A DNA stretch of 64,000 nucleotides from Nocardioides kribbensis (GTDB lineage Bacteria > Actinomycetota > Actinomycetes > Propionibacteriales > Nocardioidaceae): contig NZ_JADCLL010000006.1 in assembly GCF_015070375.1 (NCBI RefSeq), positions 124,001 to 188,000 of the forward strand, in the 5' to 3' direction. Positions 63,951-64,000 of this stretch are shown in pieces (within the stretch, counting starts at the first letter, position 1; each line of letters starts with the position of its first letter). A program made the position numbers and the translations under genes. The notes under the pieces are model-generated. The model saw nothing but the letters and a program-made list of their open reading frames with translations, was not told the origin of the DNA and made no database searches.

Positions 63951-63992
63951 GGACGGGCCCGGCACCCCTGCGTGAGGGGGCCGGGCCCGTCC
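63951..63992 (-). terminator. Strong hairpin upstream of glnB
   Basis: GGACGGGCCCGGC (63951-63963) pairs with GCCGGGCCCGTCC (63980-63992); CCCC/GGGG inside extends the stem, with one bulged A and a seven-base loop. It lies 118 bases before the glnB start, so it probably ends or attenuates a transcript arriving from the right. Confidence 0.6.
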
Positions 63993-64000
63993 GGTGGATC

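Overview
The window looks like part of a chromosome from a high-GC actinobacterium, most likely Nocardioides or another member of the Nocardioidaceae. The evidence is third-position GC bias that opens long antisense frames, many GTG and TTG starts, several promoters placed 6-7 bases before the start codon (leaderless mRNAs), actinobacteria-typical genes (DUF2469, a PII protein with Tyr51, an rpsB-tsf-pyrH-frr-cdsA block) and a TrmD fused to a GNAT domain. I see no rRNA, tRNA, CRISPR array, transposase or prophage. Strain identity is an inference.

Region 1 (1-10333) is an amine/polyamine module. A class III aminotransferase lies on the + strand. Facing it is a tightly overlapping operon potD-potA-potB-potC followed by a PuuB-like FAD amine oxidase. 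An Lrp/AsnC regulator, divergent from potD, is followed by a second FAD oxidase that appears to start at CTG inside the CTGA overlap. A truncated YtcJ-type amidohydrolase occupies the left edge.

Region 2 (10483-16768) is the most unusual part. It holds a metallo-beta-lactamase/double-rhodanese persulfide dioxygenase, an exported SBP56/methanethiol-oxidase-like protein, a membrane-anchored protein of unknown function with a CopC/YtkA-like domain and a His-rich tail, and a YeeE/YedE sulfur transporter. I read it as a candidate extracytoplasmic C1-sulfur oxidation and sulfide/sulfane-sulfur handling module.

Region 3 (16807-21868) carries a RIO-type kinase, bluB, a LOG-like Rossmann protein, a GT4 glycosyltransferase and a GNAT acetyltransferase. 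Region 4 (21891-30375) holds rlmN and a complete glycerol module: glpF-glpK-glpD on one strand, with a divergent IclR regulator and a second glycerol kinase on the other. A nested palindrome lies between the two arms. This module separates rlmN from cdsA, which are usually neighbours.

Region 5 (30601-40295) is core housekeeping: cdsA, frr, pyrH, tsf and rpsB, then an M23 peptidase with an altered active site, xerC, dprA, yifB/comM and yraN. Region 6 (40430-45241) holds two TadE-TadG-like pairs with Pro-Thr/Ser-rich tracts but no Tad secretion ATPase in view. Region 7 (45342-51304) is the DUF2469-rnhB-lepB-rplS-trmD-rimM-khpA-rpsP block, with a DUF2071 gene overlapping rnhB tail to tail.

Region 8 (51500-59532) is a carbohydrate block: gntP, gntK and a divergent FadR-type regulator whose 19-bp palindrome sits in the promoter spacer, then an amidohydrolase, a secreted GH3 glycosidase divergent from a ROK regulator, and an NYN nuclease. 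Region 9 (59573-63833) holds ffh, glnD and glnB. A long hairpin at the right edge probably ends or separates an unseen upstream transcript.
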